Position numbers and translations under genes: made by a program. DNA of 64,000 nt from DAOUJI01 sp965237875 (GTDB lineage: Bacteria > Chloroflexota > Dehalococcoidia > Lucifugimonadales > JAGWBF01). Shown here one piece after another: positions 47,577-56,083 of this stretch. Position 1 is the first letter of the stretch. The number at the start of each line of letters is the position of its first letter. The DNA is taken from assembly GCA_965237875.1 (NCBI GenBank), contig CBDEGP010000001.1, positions 1,054,001-1,118,000 of the forward strand, given 5' to 3'. The notes beneath the pieces are model-generated. The model was given only the letters and a program-made list of their open reading frames with translations. It was not told the origin of the DNA and ran no database searches.

Positions 47577-48962
47577 ATGAAACGCACCCCGATAGCTGAG
47601 ATCATAAAGCAGGACTCCGCGGGAGGCCGGTTTCTTGTGCAGGGTTGGGTGAAGACTCGCCGGGTCTCCAAAACCGTCGCCTTCATTCAGGTCAACGACG
47701 GCTCCACGCTCTCCGATTTGCAGGTGGTGGCTGACGAGTCCACAGAGGGCTACGGCCTTGTCGAACCCCTTACCACCGGATGCAGCGTCAGCGTCGAGGG
47801 GAGTCTCGTCGAGTCCATGGGGAAGGGGCAAAGGTTCGAACTCCGGGCTTCGACAGTGCAGCTGCTGGGGACAGCGGACCCGGACACATACCCCCTACAG
47901 AAGAAGCGGCACAGCCTGGAGTTCCTCCGGGAGATTGCCCACCTGCGCCCCCGCACCAACACTCTGGGGGCGACGGCCAGGGTCAGGAGCGCCGCCGCTT
48001 TCGCCATTCACAGCTTCTTTCAGAACAAGGGATTCGTCTACGTTCAGACGCCCATCATCACCGGAAGCGACGCCGAGGGCGCCGGCGCCATGTTCCGGGT
48101 GACCACCCTTGACATAAATGACCCTCCCCGAGTGGACGGAGCCGTTGACGACAGCCTCGACTTCTTTGGAGGTCCGGCCTACTTGACGGTGAGCGGACAG
48201 TTGGAGGCGGAGATATTCGCCCTGGCCCTGTCCAACGTCTACACCTTCGGCCCCACCTTCCGCTCGGAGAACTCCAACACCTCGCGTCACCTGGCCGAGT
48301 TCTGGATGGTCGAGCCGGAGGTGGCCTTTTGCGAGCTGGACTGCCTCGCGGACCTGGCAGAGGAGTTTCTCAAGCACGTCTTTTCCTACGTGCTCGAAAA
48401 CTGCCCGGAAGACATGGCTTTCTTCAACAAGTGGGTCGACGAGACGGCCATATCCACCCTGGAAGGCATCGTCAACTCCAATTTCGAGCGCATGACCTAT
48501 ACCGAGGCAATCGACGTTCTCACCCGCTCCGGCGAGCCCTTCGAGTTCCCCGTGCAGTGGGGCCTGGACCTCCAGTCGGAGCATGAGCGGTACCTGACCG
48601 AGAAGCACGTTGGCAGGCCCGTGGTCCTCACCGACTACCCCAAGGAAATCAAGGCTTTCTACATGAAGCAGAACGCCGACGGCAAGACGGTGAGGGCGAT
48701 GGACGTACTGGTGCCCCGCATCGGGGAAATCATCGGCGGCAGCCAGCGCGAGGACAGTCAGGAAGCCCTGCTGGACCGGATGCGGGAGTTGGGTCTGAAT
48801 CAGGAAGAGTACTGGTGGTACTTGGACCTGCGCCGCTACGGTTCGGCGCCCCATTCAGGGTTCGGACTGGGGTTCGAGCGCACGGTGCAGTTCATCACCG
48901 GCCTCCAGAACATCCGGGACGTAATCCCCTTCCCCCGCACGCCCGGCAACGCCCGCTTCTAG
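47577..48962 (+). CDS. asnS: Asparaginyl-tRNA synthetase
   Basis: AsnRS charges tRNA(Asn) directly. The 461-residue class IIb protein has an OB-fold anticodon domain (GRFLVQGWVKTRRVSKTVAFIQVNDGS), then motif 1 at FFQNKGFVYVQTPIITGSDAEGAGAMF, TFGPTFRSENSNTSRHLAEFWMVEPE (motif 2), and motif 3 SGFGLGFERTVQFITGLQNIRDVIPFPRTPG. The ending FPRTPGNARF and FRSENSNTSRHLAEFWM distinguish it from AspRS. With AsnRS present, the GatCAB of this cell is probably needed mainly for Gln-tRNA(Gln). Confidence 0.95.
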   Translation: MKRTPIAEIIKQDSAGGRFLVQGWVKTRRVSKTVAFIQVNDGSTLSDLQVVADESTEGYGLVEPLTTGCSVSVEGSLVESMGKGQRFELRASTVQLLGTADPDTYPLQKKRHSLEFLREIAHLRPRTNTLGATARVRSAAAFAIHSFFQNKGFVYVQTPIITGSDAEGAGAMFRVTTLDINDPPRVDGAVDDSLDFFGGPAYLTVSGQLEAEIFALALSNVYTFGPTFRSENSNTSRHLAEFWMVEPEVAFCELDCLADLAEEFLKHVFSYVLENCPEDMAFFNKWVDETAISTLEGIVNSNFERMTYTEAIDVLTRSGEPFEFPVQWGLDLQSEHERYLTEKHVGRPVVLTDYPKEIKAFYMKQNADGKTVRAMDVLVPRIGEIIGGSQREDSQEALLDRMRELGLNQEEYWWYLDLRRYGSAPHSGFGLGFERTVQFITGLQNIRDVIPFPRTPGNARF

Positions 48963-48981
48963 GAGCGGCGCCTACACCATG

Positions 48982-49020
48982 CCTCTTCCCCATCTGAGGG
49001 GGAAGATTGAGATGGGGATG
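48982..49020 (-). repeat. Hairpin repeat (CCCCATCTCAATCTTCC family), copy 2, inverted
   Basis: The minus strand reads CCCCATCTCAATCTTCC, then a C-run and G-run hairpin, matching copy 1 at 40713-40746. It separates convergent asnS and mcrC and may act as their terminator. Confidence 0.6.
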
Positions 49021-49040
49021 GACGGCGGGCTGCCTTAGCG

Positions 49041-50315
49041 TCACGTGTCGACAAGCTCAAAGGTAGCGGGAGAGCGTGTGCGGTTGTTGGGTGGCAGCCC
49101 CAGCGCCTCATCGCGTAGCGCCTTCACCCGGCCCGCCATCCGCCGAACGTCTTGCAGAATCTCGTCGAGATGGAGGGACAGGTCTAGGGCTGCCACCTCC
49201 AGGCGTTTGCCGGAGTGCTGAACACGGTATATCGCCGTGTCCGCCTCGCCTTGGGCGTAGATGAGCATCCCGCCGGGCAGGTCGAGTGCTGTAGTGTAGG
49301 CCAATAACTGGTACAGGTTTGCGTTGGGGACACTCTCATTGGTGAGGTTCTTGTACTTTGCGTCGCCCACGAACCTGCAAACGCTGCCGTCCCACCAAGT
49401 CAAATCGGGTTCGAGTTTCACGCGGCTGGCCCTATCGAGATATATGCGGCGACGGTCCTTGAGTTCTTTATCAGAGCAAAGAGCCTGGGCCAAGACCCCT
49501 AGAGCTTCTCTCAGTGCCTGGGTCACGAACTCCTGGAAGACGACGTTCATGTCCATCAGGAACCCGGACGCCCGAACTGACCCGCGGCCGGACTCGAACG
49601 CGCTATGCCGCAGGATGAGCCGCGACAACACCACGACGTCCCTGTAATGCTCGTTCAGCCGGTCGAAAGGGACATCCGGCACATTGCGCGGCGGGAACTC
49701 GACAGGTGAGATGTTGTCCAGAATCCCCCCGATCCACCCCAGCCCCCTGCGCGCCGCCTGCGAACGCAGACGCATCCCGCCTAGCCGCCTAGCCGCCGCC
49801 TTCACCAGGCGGTTCTCCTGTATGTCGTCGGTGAACTCGTCGTACCGTACCTCGACCGGCAAGGGGACCCCAAACCTGCGCCGTATCTGCTCGTCGAACT
49901 TGATGCGCCCGCGCACGGTGTGCAGAGCCTCTTCCTCGGTGAGGTATCCGTGGAGCAGCCCGCGAGAAAACGCCCTCCGCGCGGCGGCTGCCAAGGCCAG
50001 CGCCAGCGTATCGGGCAGCGACTCTTTCTCTTGAAAGTCGAACGCCCGCTTTTCCTGGGACTTGTAGGCGCCCATAGCGTAGCACGCAATCGAGAGCAGC
50101 TTCGGGATGCCGATCTTGGGCTGTATCAACACCGACAGGTCGCCAATCTCGACGGCGCCGACGGTGGAGCCGGGCGTCAGCCAATACGCGCCGTCCACGC
50201 CCGCGGCAGGCTCGAGGGTGACGGACGGCAACGCATCGCGGAGCATGTCACGCTCCTCGCTGGTGAGTTCGACCGCCTCGCTCTTCTGGTACTCCTTCAG
50301 ATCAATCTGACGCAT
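49041..50315 (-). CDS. mcrC: McrC-family restriction component (PD-(D/E)XK nuclease)
   Basis: McrC is the nuclease partner of McrB in type IV restriction of modified-cytosine DNA. The 424-residue protein has the N-terminal McrC domain (LSVLIQPKIGIPKLLSIACYAMGAYKS and HTVRGRIKFDEQIRRRFGVPLPVEVRYDEFTDDIQENRLVKAAARRL). The C-terminal nuclease site is VKLEPDLTWWDG about residue 300 and FVGDAKYKNL about 318, giving the PD...D-x-K residues. The start overlaps the end of mcrB by 14 bases. Confidence 0.9.
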   Translation of the reverse strand: MRQIDLKEYQKSEAVELTSEERDMLRDALPSVTLEPAAGVDGAYWLTPGSTVGAVEIGDLSVLIQPKIGIPKLLSIACYAMGAYKSQEKRAFDFQEKESLPDTLALALAAAARRAFSRGLLHGYLTEEEALHTVRGRIKFDEQIRRRFGVPLPVEVRYDEFTDDIQENRLVKAAARRLGGMRLRSQAARRGLGWIGGILDNISPVEFPPRNVPDVPFDRLNEHYRDVVVLSRLILRHSAFESGRGSVRASGFLMDMNVVFQEFVTQALREALGVLAQALCSDKELKDRRRIYLDRASRVKLEPDLTWWDGSVCRFVGDAKYKNLTNESVPNANLYQLLAYTTALDLPGGMLIYAQGEADTAIYRVQHSGKRLEVAALDLSLHLDEILQDVRRMAGRVKALRDEALGLPPNNRTRSPATFELVDT

Positions 50316-52698
50316 CGTTCATGCCGTCAGCCTGGCCTTCGGCGGCGGTTGCCGCCTGCGACTCGCCATCCTCTTGGGCGACGGACGGAGCGTCTGCCCG
50401 GCGCCGCAGCTTATCGAGCACGAATTCCTCGGCCAATTCATCTCCCCCGAACAGTCGTTCCTCCAGGTACGGGAGGACGCTGTGCTCCCATATGCGGCGG
50501 ACAGCGTCCTCGTTGAGTCCTGGCTTCATGAAGTAGCTAGGTCCGATGGCGGCGTGCCGGTCGTCCTTCAACAGCGCATTGGCCCGTTCAACCATGTCGG
50601 CCACCCACTCCATGCGGTCCGCATTTTTGTGCAGCCATTTCCTGAGAACGCATTTCACCGGCTCGTCGTCCGGGTGAAACATCTTGAAGTAGAACCGGCG
50701 GCGCAGCGCCATGTCCACCAGGGCTATCGAACGGTCAGCCGTGTTCATCGTCCCGATGATGTACAGGTTGCGCGGTAGCGAGAACGGCTTGTCCGAGTAT
50801 TGGAGATTCATCTTGCTGTCGCGGTACTCCAGCAGGAAGTACAGCTCCCCGAACACCTTGGCGACGTTGCCCCGGTTGATCTCGTCTATCACGAGGAAGT
50901 GGTCAGCGTCCTGCTCCTCCCGTGCGCGCTCGGCGGCCCGCAGCAACGGCCCGTCCCGCAGTACGAATCCGGGATGTCCATCCTCTGAGGCCCTGGGGCG
51001 GAAGCCCTGCACGAAGTCCTCGTAGGCGTAGGACGGATGGAACTGCACCAGTGTAACCCGCTCGCCCGACCCCGCAAGACACGCGGCCAGCTTTTGCGCA
51101 ACGTACGTCTTCCCCGTGCCCGGCGGCCCCTGGAAGATGACCTGCCTCTTGTCCTTGAGCAGCATCTCGATCTCCTCCAGGAAATCGACGGGGAGATATA
51201 CTTTCTCTGCGAGGATTTCTAAATTGGTAGGTTCAGGTGGCGGCGGCGGGGGCTCGCCATTCTGGGGCATTCCCCAGATCACTGACTGCGCGTCGAGTCG
51301 GTGGCGTAAGGTTAATCCACGCTCCGCCGCTTCCTCTATGAAACGGTCAAGGAAGCCAAGAGCGTGCTCATACTGTGCGACCATCTGGCGTAACGGAGTC
51401 TCCGATGACTCTTGTTTGGGTGTCGGGTGCCCTGTTTGTGCGTATGCACGTTCAAACAAACTTCGTCGGATAGGAGGGTGATCTTCTGCGCCAAGGCCCA
51501 TCAACAAGACAGATACGATGTCTGTTAAAGCCGACGCCGACCTAATCCTGTCCATCAGAATGCTGGTAGTGATGTGGAATCGTGTCTCAAGGTCCGGGTT
51601 TGTAGTTGACCACAGATTCCACAGTTCCTCTCGCATGGCATCGGGATTTTCGTCAAGTATCTCCTGGAATGTCGCTTTGACACGCCAATCGATGAGATTA
51701 TTATGGTTCTTGAGCGCATCTTCTAACAGGTTTTGCCAATTACCAGCACCGTTAGCTACTGCACTACTGGCCTCTTCCAGCTTTCTGCCTATCTCCAGCT
51801 TGTATTCAATTTCTTCACTTTCCAGCCTACCTGAGTCAACGTATTCCTTAGCGCGCCTGATGAACTCATCCCACGGGTCAGGTGCAGGGGAACGCCACTT
51901 GTCTTGGATATCATCGTCATAGAAATCGAAATCTCTACCGAGCTCAGCCTCAAGACCGTGGCGGATCTGCTGGATTTTTCGGTCAACGTCCTCGGTTGGT
52001 TGTGTGATATGGTGCGCGAACGCACTCGCGTCGGCCATGCTATTTTTATGCTCGATGCTGACGGTACCCTCGAAGGTATCGGGATGGACCAGATGGAGTG
52101 TGGCCTCCCGCTGAATGTGTGGCCTATCGTGGGGGCCGTGAAGCAACTCGCTTCTTAGGTCAACCCGCAGAGCAAAGTTCTTGAACCCCCACGGGTCATC
52201 AAGCAATCGTTCTCGTTCATTCGAATCCCGCTCTTTCCATTGTTCGACGAATTCTATGAGAAACCCGACCTGAAATGGCCGGCCGATATGGAAATATTGC
52301 CCCGGGTTGGCGATGCCCGGCGTAAGACCCGCAACTAGTTCCGGTGGGATTGCTACTGGCGACGGAGACCAGCTGAGCACGGTGTCCATCACTCTCCGTT
52401 CATTAACGCTATTCTTTGTGAACACTATAAGGAAGTAAACGTAAAGCACTTCGCCCATCAACTGATAGACCTCTGGGGGACTGCCTGCCAGCTGTCCCTG
52501 CAACTTATCAAGGAAGCTGGCATCCGACTCGTCCGGTTGGTTTAGGAACCTCCGGTGGAGTTCCCCAAGCCACCGGCTCGACCATATCGGCGTTCCCGGA
52601 GTGAACAACGACTCGTCGGTCCGCAGCGCGCGGTCTACCCATGCGCTGGCTGCCGCGTAAACGTTTTCGGCGCCTTCTAGTGTCTTTCTGCTGCCCAT
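50302..52698 (-). CDS. mcrB: McrB-like AAA+ restriction GTPase
   Basis: The 798-residue protein has a C-terminal AAA+ motor: Walker A GPPGTGKTYVAQKL about residue 525, Walker B HFLVIDEINRGNVAKVFGELYFLLEYRD about 600, and the McrB signature MNTADRSIALVDMALRRRFYFKMF about 650. The 500-residue N-terminal half is long for McrB and not recognised as the E. coli DNA-binding domain; it includes FSTPS-type segments around an NTLH region and a coiled-coil-rich stretch, so the target modification is unknown. The open frame runs 147 codons further into the divergent CoA-transferase gene; the chosen ATG has AAGGAG 4 bases above. Works with McrC. Confidence 0.88.
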   Translation of the reverse strand: MGSRKTLEGAENVYAAASAWVDRALRTDESLFTPGTPIWSSRWLGELHRRFLNQPDESDASFLDKLQGQLAGSPPEVYQLMGEVLYVYFLIVFTKNSVNERRVMDTVLSWSPSPVAIPPELVAGLTPGIANPGQYFHIGRPFQVGFLIEFVEQWKERDSNERERLLDDPWGFKNFALRVDLRSELLHGPHDRPHIQREATLHLVHPDTFEGTVSIEHKNSMADASAFAHHITQPTEDVDRKIQQIRHGLEAELGRDFDFYDDDIQDKWRSPAPDPWDEFIRRAKEYVDSGRLESEEIEYKLEIGRKLEEASSAVANGAGNWQNLLEDALKNHNNLIDWRVKATFQEILDENPDAMREELWNLWSTTNPDLETRFHITTSILMDRIRSASALTDIVSVLLMGLGAEDHPPIRRSLFERAYAQTGHPTPKQESSETPLRQMVAQYEHALGFLDRFIEEAAERGLTLRHRLDAQSVIWGMPQNGEPPPPPPEPTNLEILAEKVYLPVDFLEEIEMLLKDKRQVIFQGPPGTGKTYVAQKLAACLAGSGERVTLVQFHPSYAYEDFVQGFRPRASEDGHPGFVLRDGPLLRAAERAREEQDADHFLVIDEINRGNVAKVFGELYFLLEYRDSKMNLQYSDKPFSLPRNLYIIGTMNTADRSIALVDMALRRRFYFKMFHPDDEPVKCVLRKWLHKNADRMEWVADMVERANALLKDDRHAAIGPSYFMKPGLNEDAVRRIWEHSVLPYLEERLFGGDELAEEFVLDKLRRRADAPSVAQEDGESQAATAAEGQADGMNDASD

Positions 52699-52771
52699 CG
52701 TTCTCCTTCTGCCGTTGCGCTCGGCCCCGGTGCTCCTCGCCGGCGGAGGGGTCTGCCGTGTAACCCACCGC

Positions 52772-52781
52772 ATTATATAAT
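52772..52781. promoter_or_regulatory. Symmetric -10 element shared by mcrB and CoA-transferase genes
   Basis: ATTATATAAT is a perfect palindrome that contains TATAAT on both strands. It lies 33 bases above the CoA-transferase GTG and 74 bases above the mcrB ATG. No -35 is clear for either side, so transcription of the two genes may be mutually exclusive or share a regulator. Confidence 0.45.
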
Positions 52782-52813
52782 AGCGGTCGATAAACCCAGC
52801 AGGAGAGAACCCA

Positions 52814-54055
52814 GTGTCCAACAACATGCCCACTGTCGATGGAGCGTTGAGCGGAGTCAAGGTGGTTGACTGCACCCAAATCATGGCCGGGCCCTTCTGC
52901 ACGCTGCTCTTGGCGGACATGGGCGCCGACGTGATTAAGGTGGAGAAGCCCAACGGCGGGGACGACTCCCGTCGGCTGGGCCCGCCCTTCATCCGGGACT
53001 GGTCAGCCGCCTTTCTGGCCGTGAACCGCAACAAGAGAAGCATCGCGCTCGACCTGCGGACGGAGGAAGGTAAAGAGGTCTTCTTGCGGTTGGCGGAAGG
53101 GGCCGACGTAGTGGCGGAAAACTTTCGCCCGGGCGCCATGGACCGGCTGGGTTTGGGATATGGAGACCTGAAGCGTTTGAACCCGGCATTGGTCTACTGC
53201 TCGGTGTCGGGCTTCGGCCAGACGGGGCCATACAGCAGGCGGGGCGGGTTCGACCTGGTGGCCCAGGGCATGAGCGGGATAATGAGCGTCACCGGAACGC
53301 CGGGCGGCCCCCCGGTGAAGGTGGGAGTGCCCATCACAGACCTTACGGCTGGGATGTACGCCGCTTACGGTGTGCTCACGGCATACATCCACCGGCTCAA
53401 GACGGGTGAAGGCCAGCTGGTGGACACGTCATTGCTGGAAGCCGGAGTGGCCTACACTTTCTGGGAGTCGTCCGTGTACTTCTCAACCGGGGAGACTCCG
53501 GGCCCGCTCGGCTCGGCCCACCGCCTGTCGGCGCCCTATCAGGCGTTAAGGACCGCCGACGGGTACATCAACCTGGGCGCCGCCAACCAGTCCACATGGG
53601 AAGCGATGTGTGCAGCCATCGGGAGAACGGACCTGTTGGAAGACCCAAGGTTCACGTCCAACGCTGACCGGAAGCCCAGGGAGGCGGAACTGGCGGCCAT
53701 CCTGGAGGAGACTTTCACTGCCGGAACCACAGAACATTGGGTTGAGGTACTGGAGGGGGCGGGAGTCCCGGCGGGGCCCATCATGGACATGGAGCAGGTC
53801 TACTCCGATCCCCACGTGTTGGACAGGGAGATGCTGGTGGAGCTCTCCGACCCGGAGTTGGGCGTCCTGAAGAACATAGGCATTCCGGTCAAACTGTCCA
53901 AGACTCCCGGACAGATCCGCAGCCGCGCCCCAAAGCTGGGAGAGCATACGGCGGAAGTCCTGGTGGGAGCGGGCTATTCGGAAGCTGAGGTCGCGGCTCT
54001 CATCGAGGCCGGTGTCGCGCTAAAGACCCCTCGCTCCTTGGCGAGAGAGGGTTAG
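52814..54055 (+). CDS. Class III CoA-transferase (CaiB/BaiF family)
   Basis: Transfers CoA between carboxylic acids, for example formyl-, carnitinyl- or succinyl-CoA and an acceptor. The 413-residue protein has VVDCTQIMAGPFCTLLLADMGADVIKVEKPNGGD, NKRSIALDLRTEEGKEVFLRLAEGADVVAENFRPGAMDRLG, YCSVSGFGQTGPYSRRGGFDLVAQGMSGIMSVTG (catalytic Asp in the GFDL segment). The start is GTG with AGGAGAG above. It shares a palindromic -10 with the divergent mcrB. Probably tied to the CoA ligases and hydratase of the catabolic genes rather than to restriction. Confidence 0.93.
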   Translation: MSNNMPTVDGALSGVKVVDCTQIMAGPFCTLLLADMGADVIKVEKPNGGDDSRRLGPPFIRDWSAAFLAVNRNKRSIALDLRTEEGKEVFLRLAEGADVVAENFRPGAMDRLGLGYGDLKRLNPALVYCSVSGFGQTGPYSRRGGFDLVAQGMSGIMSVTGTPGGPPVKVGVPITDLTAGMYAAYGVLTAYIHRLKTGEGQLVDTSLLEAGVAYTFWESSVYFSTGETPGPLGSAHRLSAPYQALRTADGYINLGAANQSTWEAMCAAIGRTDLLEDPRFTSNADRKPREAELAAILEETFTAGTTEHWVEVLEGAGVPAGPIMDMEQVYSDPHVLDREMLVELSDPELGVLKNIGIPVKLSKTPGQIRSRAPKLGEHTAEVLVGAGYSEAEVAALIEAGVALKTPRSLAREG

Positions 54056-54061
54056 AGCCTG

Positions 54062-54080
54062 CCCTGAGCCTGTCGAAGGG
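54062..54080 (+). repeat. Short dispersed repeat CCCTGAGCCTGTCGAAGGG
   Basis: A 19-base sequence that is a known form of a very common intergenic repeat (CCTTCGACAGGCTCAGG on the other strand) in many GC-rich genomes. Only one full copy is seen in the window. It lies in the gap between the convergent CoA-transferase and NTF2-like genes. Confidence 0.45.
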
Positions 54081-54097
54081 GTGAGGGGGAAAGGTCT

Positions 54098-54487
54098 CTA
54101 GCCGGATGCGTGGTGATGGACCATCCGCCAACCGTCGGCGCCGCGGGCGAATATGTTGGTGGCCTGAACGCCGAAGTTGGACGCCCGCGCGTCCACCACG
54201 CTGCTGATGTTTTCGATGCAATTCACCCAGGCCGCGTCTCCTTGGATGACCACCGTGGGGTTGGTGACGTTGAAGTGCATCAGAGACGTGTTGTTGAAGA
54301 TGTTCGCCCAGCTTTGGCGCACACGCTCCCAACCTAGGAGCGGAGGCCAGCCCGGGTGGGTGCACAACACCCGGTCCGAATGTTCCCACACCTGGTCCAT
54401 CCGGTCGATGTCCAAGCTTCCGAACGCCTCGTAGAAGTGCAGGTTCGCTTCCAAGACAGCCTGCGCCTCGGGGTGCTCCGAGGTCAT
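54098..54487 (-). CDS. NTF2-like protein (SnoaL/DUF4440 type)
   Basis: A 129-residue cone-shaped fold protein: AVLEANLHFYEAFGSLDIDRMDQVWEHSDRVLCTHPGWPPLLGWERVRQSWANIF, then FNVTNPTVVIQGDAAWVNCIENIS and ATNIFARGADGWRMVHHHAS. The HPGW-type wording and C-terminal VHHH are typical of a ketosteroid isomerase-like subgroup with unknown role. The frame runs 63 codons further; the chosen ATG has AGGAGG 6 bases above. Not closely similar to the NTF2-like protein at 27935. Confidence 0.8.
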   Translation of the reverse strand: MTSEHPEAQAVLEANLHFYEAFGSLDIDRMDQVWEHSDRVLCTHPGWPPLLGWERVRQSWANIFNNTSLMHFNVTNPTVVIQGDAAWVNCIENISSVVDARASNFGVQATNIFARGADGWRMVHHHASG

Positions 54488-54528
54488 AACGGACCTCCTG
54501 ACAGAATCGCTAACCCAGCAATAGATTG

Positions 54529-54672
54529 TACCAGACGGCGGCGACCTGGGAGACGCCGGTTCTCGGCTCCTGAAGGGGCGAGACGTGCTACTATTCTCTG
54601 GGTTTGTGGGAGGCGGTGTTGTCCGATAAGGTTTCGCTGACAACTGAAGGCGCCGCAGCAGTCGTCTATCTT
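54529..54672 (+). pseudogene. Duplicated promoter and 5' end of an enoyl-CoA hydratase gene, truncated
   Basis: This 144-base block copies the region upstream of and including the first 18 codons of the hydratase gene at 56031. Both start at TACCAGACGGCGGCGAC, carry TGCTACTAT-type extended -10s, the GGGAGGCGG ribosome site and a TTG start, and encode KVSLTTEGAAAVV. Here the copy breaks off after VVYLS and meets the 3' end of the ppiC gene. It is therefore a relic, not a working gene. Confidence 0.75.
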
Positions 54673-54703
54673 TCAATGTATTCTTGGGCGGTCATTCGCA
54701 TGC

Positions 54704-55834
54704 TTATGGAGCAGGCGCATTCTGAGTCGGCGGAGCGTGGTCGGGTATGTCCAGCTTGGCCACTTGTTCCTGCACCCAGGCGTAGATGGCGGAGTTGATC
54801 TTCACCTCCAACCAGCCGTCGCGGAAGCCTTCTATCTGTTGGTCCACAAGCCAATTGGTCAAGGCCTGGTCCTTCATGCGTTCTCTCATCAGGTCGCTGA
54901 CTTCACGCTGAGCGGGCCCGTCGAGCATCTGGATGATGTACGTGCCCGACTCTGTGAAAATCGGGCCGCGGACCTCATCGACCTGCAGACGCTCGATTTC
55001 GCCTTCTGGGTCGCCGTATATGGGCTTGTCCAGGAATGTGAAAGCGTCTTTAGGGACCCAACCCACGTAACCCTGGCCGTCTGCATACCGCCGTTCGCTG
55101 TTGACCTCTGCCGCGACCGCCGAGAAGTCCTCTTCTTCAAGCCGCTGCCGCACTTCTTCAGGGTCCGCTTGAGGGACGCCCACCTGAGTCTCCTGCAAGC
55201 TGGAGGGTAGAACGATCCACCGGAGCTCCACACTCTCCGCGATGGAGGGTATCCGTTCTCCCAGCTTTCCCCTGGTCCTTTCCCTCAGGATGCTCTCTTC
55301 CACAATTTCCCTGTAATCCGAGTCTGATATGTGGGCCGAGGTGAGGAATATCTGGTACCGCTCTCTGAATTCCCGCTCCAATTGTCCGGGAGCGGCCTCG
55401 TCGGGGTCATTCACTCTGGGAGCGAAGTTCTCACGGAGTCGGAGGTCCACGTTGGCGTCCGTGACGAAAATGTTAAAAGTCGGAGCGGCGCGCCTCATTA
55501 TTCCGGCGTGTGTAAGCTCACTCAGCACCTCGAAGGGCGCTTTACCCACCTGGTAGGTCTGACCCAACGCCGCCGCTATGGACCGCTCCAGCCGTATCCT
55601 GGTTACTATGTCGTCCTGGGTGTAGACCTTGTCTCCAACCCGTACGGCCAGCGCCCTGTTGGTACCTACAGGAGTTGACGTCAGGGGTTCTGTGGTCTTG
55701 GTGGCCGTGTCATTCCCGGCGCTGGTAGGCATAGGCGTTGACGCTGGCGCAACCGGCGTGGCGCCCTGCCCGCCGCACCCTATCGTCGCAATAACTAGCG
55801 ATACAGCCAAGTACAGACCGATTTTCTTGATCAC
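54704..55834 (-). CDS. PpiC/SurA-like peptidyl-prolyl isomerase lipoprotein
   Basis: A 376-residue secreted chaperone. The signal sequence ends in a lipobox with Cys20 (ATIGCGG), followed by a Thr/Pro-rich linker to about 60. A SurA-like helical N-domain (VYTQDDIVTRIRLERSIAAALG and DPDEAAPGQLEREFRERYQIFLTSAHISDSDYREIVEESILRER) precedes the parvulin-type domain (LRWIVLPSSLQETQVGVPQADPEEVRQRL ... GYVGWVPKDAF ... VDEVRGPIFTESGTYIIQMLDG). It likely folds exported proteins at the outer membrane face. It sits between the two copies of the hydratase 5' region. Confidence 0.85.
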   Translation of the reverse strand: MIKKIGLYLAVSLVIATIGCGGQGATPVAPASTPMPTSAGNDTATKTTEPLTSTPVGTNRALAVRVGDKVYTQDDIVTRIRLERSIAAALGQTYQVGKAPFEVLSELTHAGIMRRAAPTFNIFVTDANVDLRLRENFAPRVNDPDEAAPGQLEREFRERYQIFLTSAHISDSDYREIVEESILRERTRGKLGERIPSIAESVELRWIVLPSSLQETQVGVPQADPEEVRQRLEEEDFSAVAAEVNSERRYADGQGYVGWVPKDAFTFLDKPIYGDPEGEIERLQVDEVRGPIFTESGTYIIQMLDGPAQREVSDLMRERMKDQALTNWLVDQQIEGFRDGWLEVKINSAIYAWVQEQVAKLDIPDHAPPTQNAPAP

Positions 55835-55940
55835 GCATACCCCTCGCCAGGTCTCATTCTCGTGTGTCGGTGATAGCCTACGCCCTAGTCGATGCCGGTT
55901 CTCTCAACATGTCGTGAAACGGTAGTCCAACGCCTAATTT

Positions 55941-56083
55941 TACCAGACGGCGGCGACTCCGGAGGACGCGATTCGGGGGCCTACGCGGGTCAGGATGTGC
56001 TACTATACTCTGGGTTCGTGGGAGGCGGCATTGGCTGGTAAGGTCTCGCTGACAACCGAAGGCGCCGCGGCGGTGGTCACGTT
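55941..56083 (+). repeat. Promoter-plus-start duplication, intact copy
   Basis: The partner of the truncated block at 54529-54672, about 1.27 kb away. It contains the real start of the enoyl-CoA hydratase. The two copies are direct repeats flanking ppiC; differences are scattered substitutions. Confidence 0.75.
55998..56006 (+). promoter_or_regulatory. Extended -10 promoter of enoyl-CoA hydratase
   Basis: TGCTACTAT, an extended -10 25 bases above the TTG start. The same element occurs in the truncated copy (54586 on), which shows it is part of the duplicated control region. Confidence 0.5.

Noticed and set aside
52699..53139. Upstream extension of the mcrB frame by 147 codons
   Set aside because: It lies antisense to the 5' half of the well-supported CoA-transferase gene, has biased residue content, and a good ATG with AAGGAG begins the recognisable protein at 52698.
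54062..54080. CCCTGAGCCTGTCGAAGGG as a regulatory site of the CoA-transferase gene
   Set aside because: It is downstream of the gene and matches a widespread intergenic repeat rather than a local operator.
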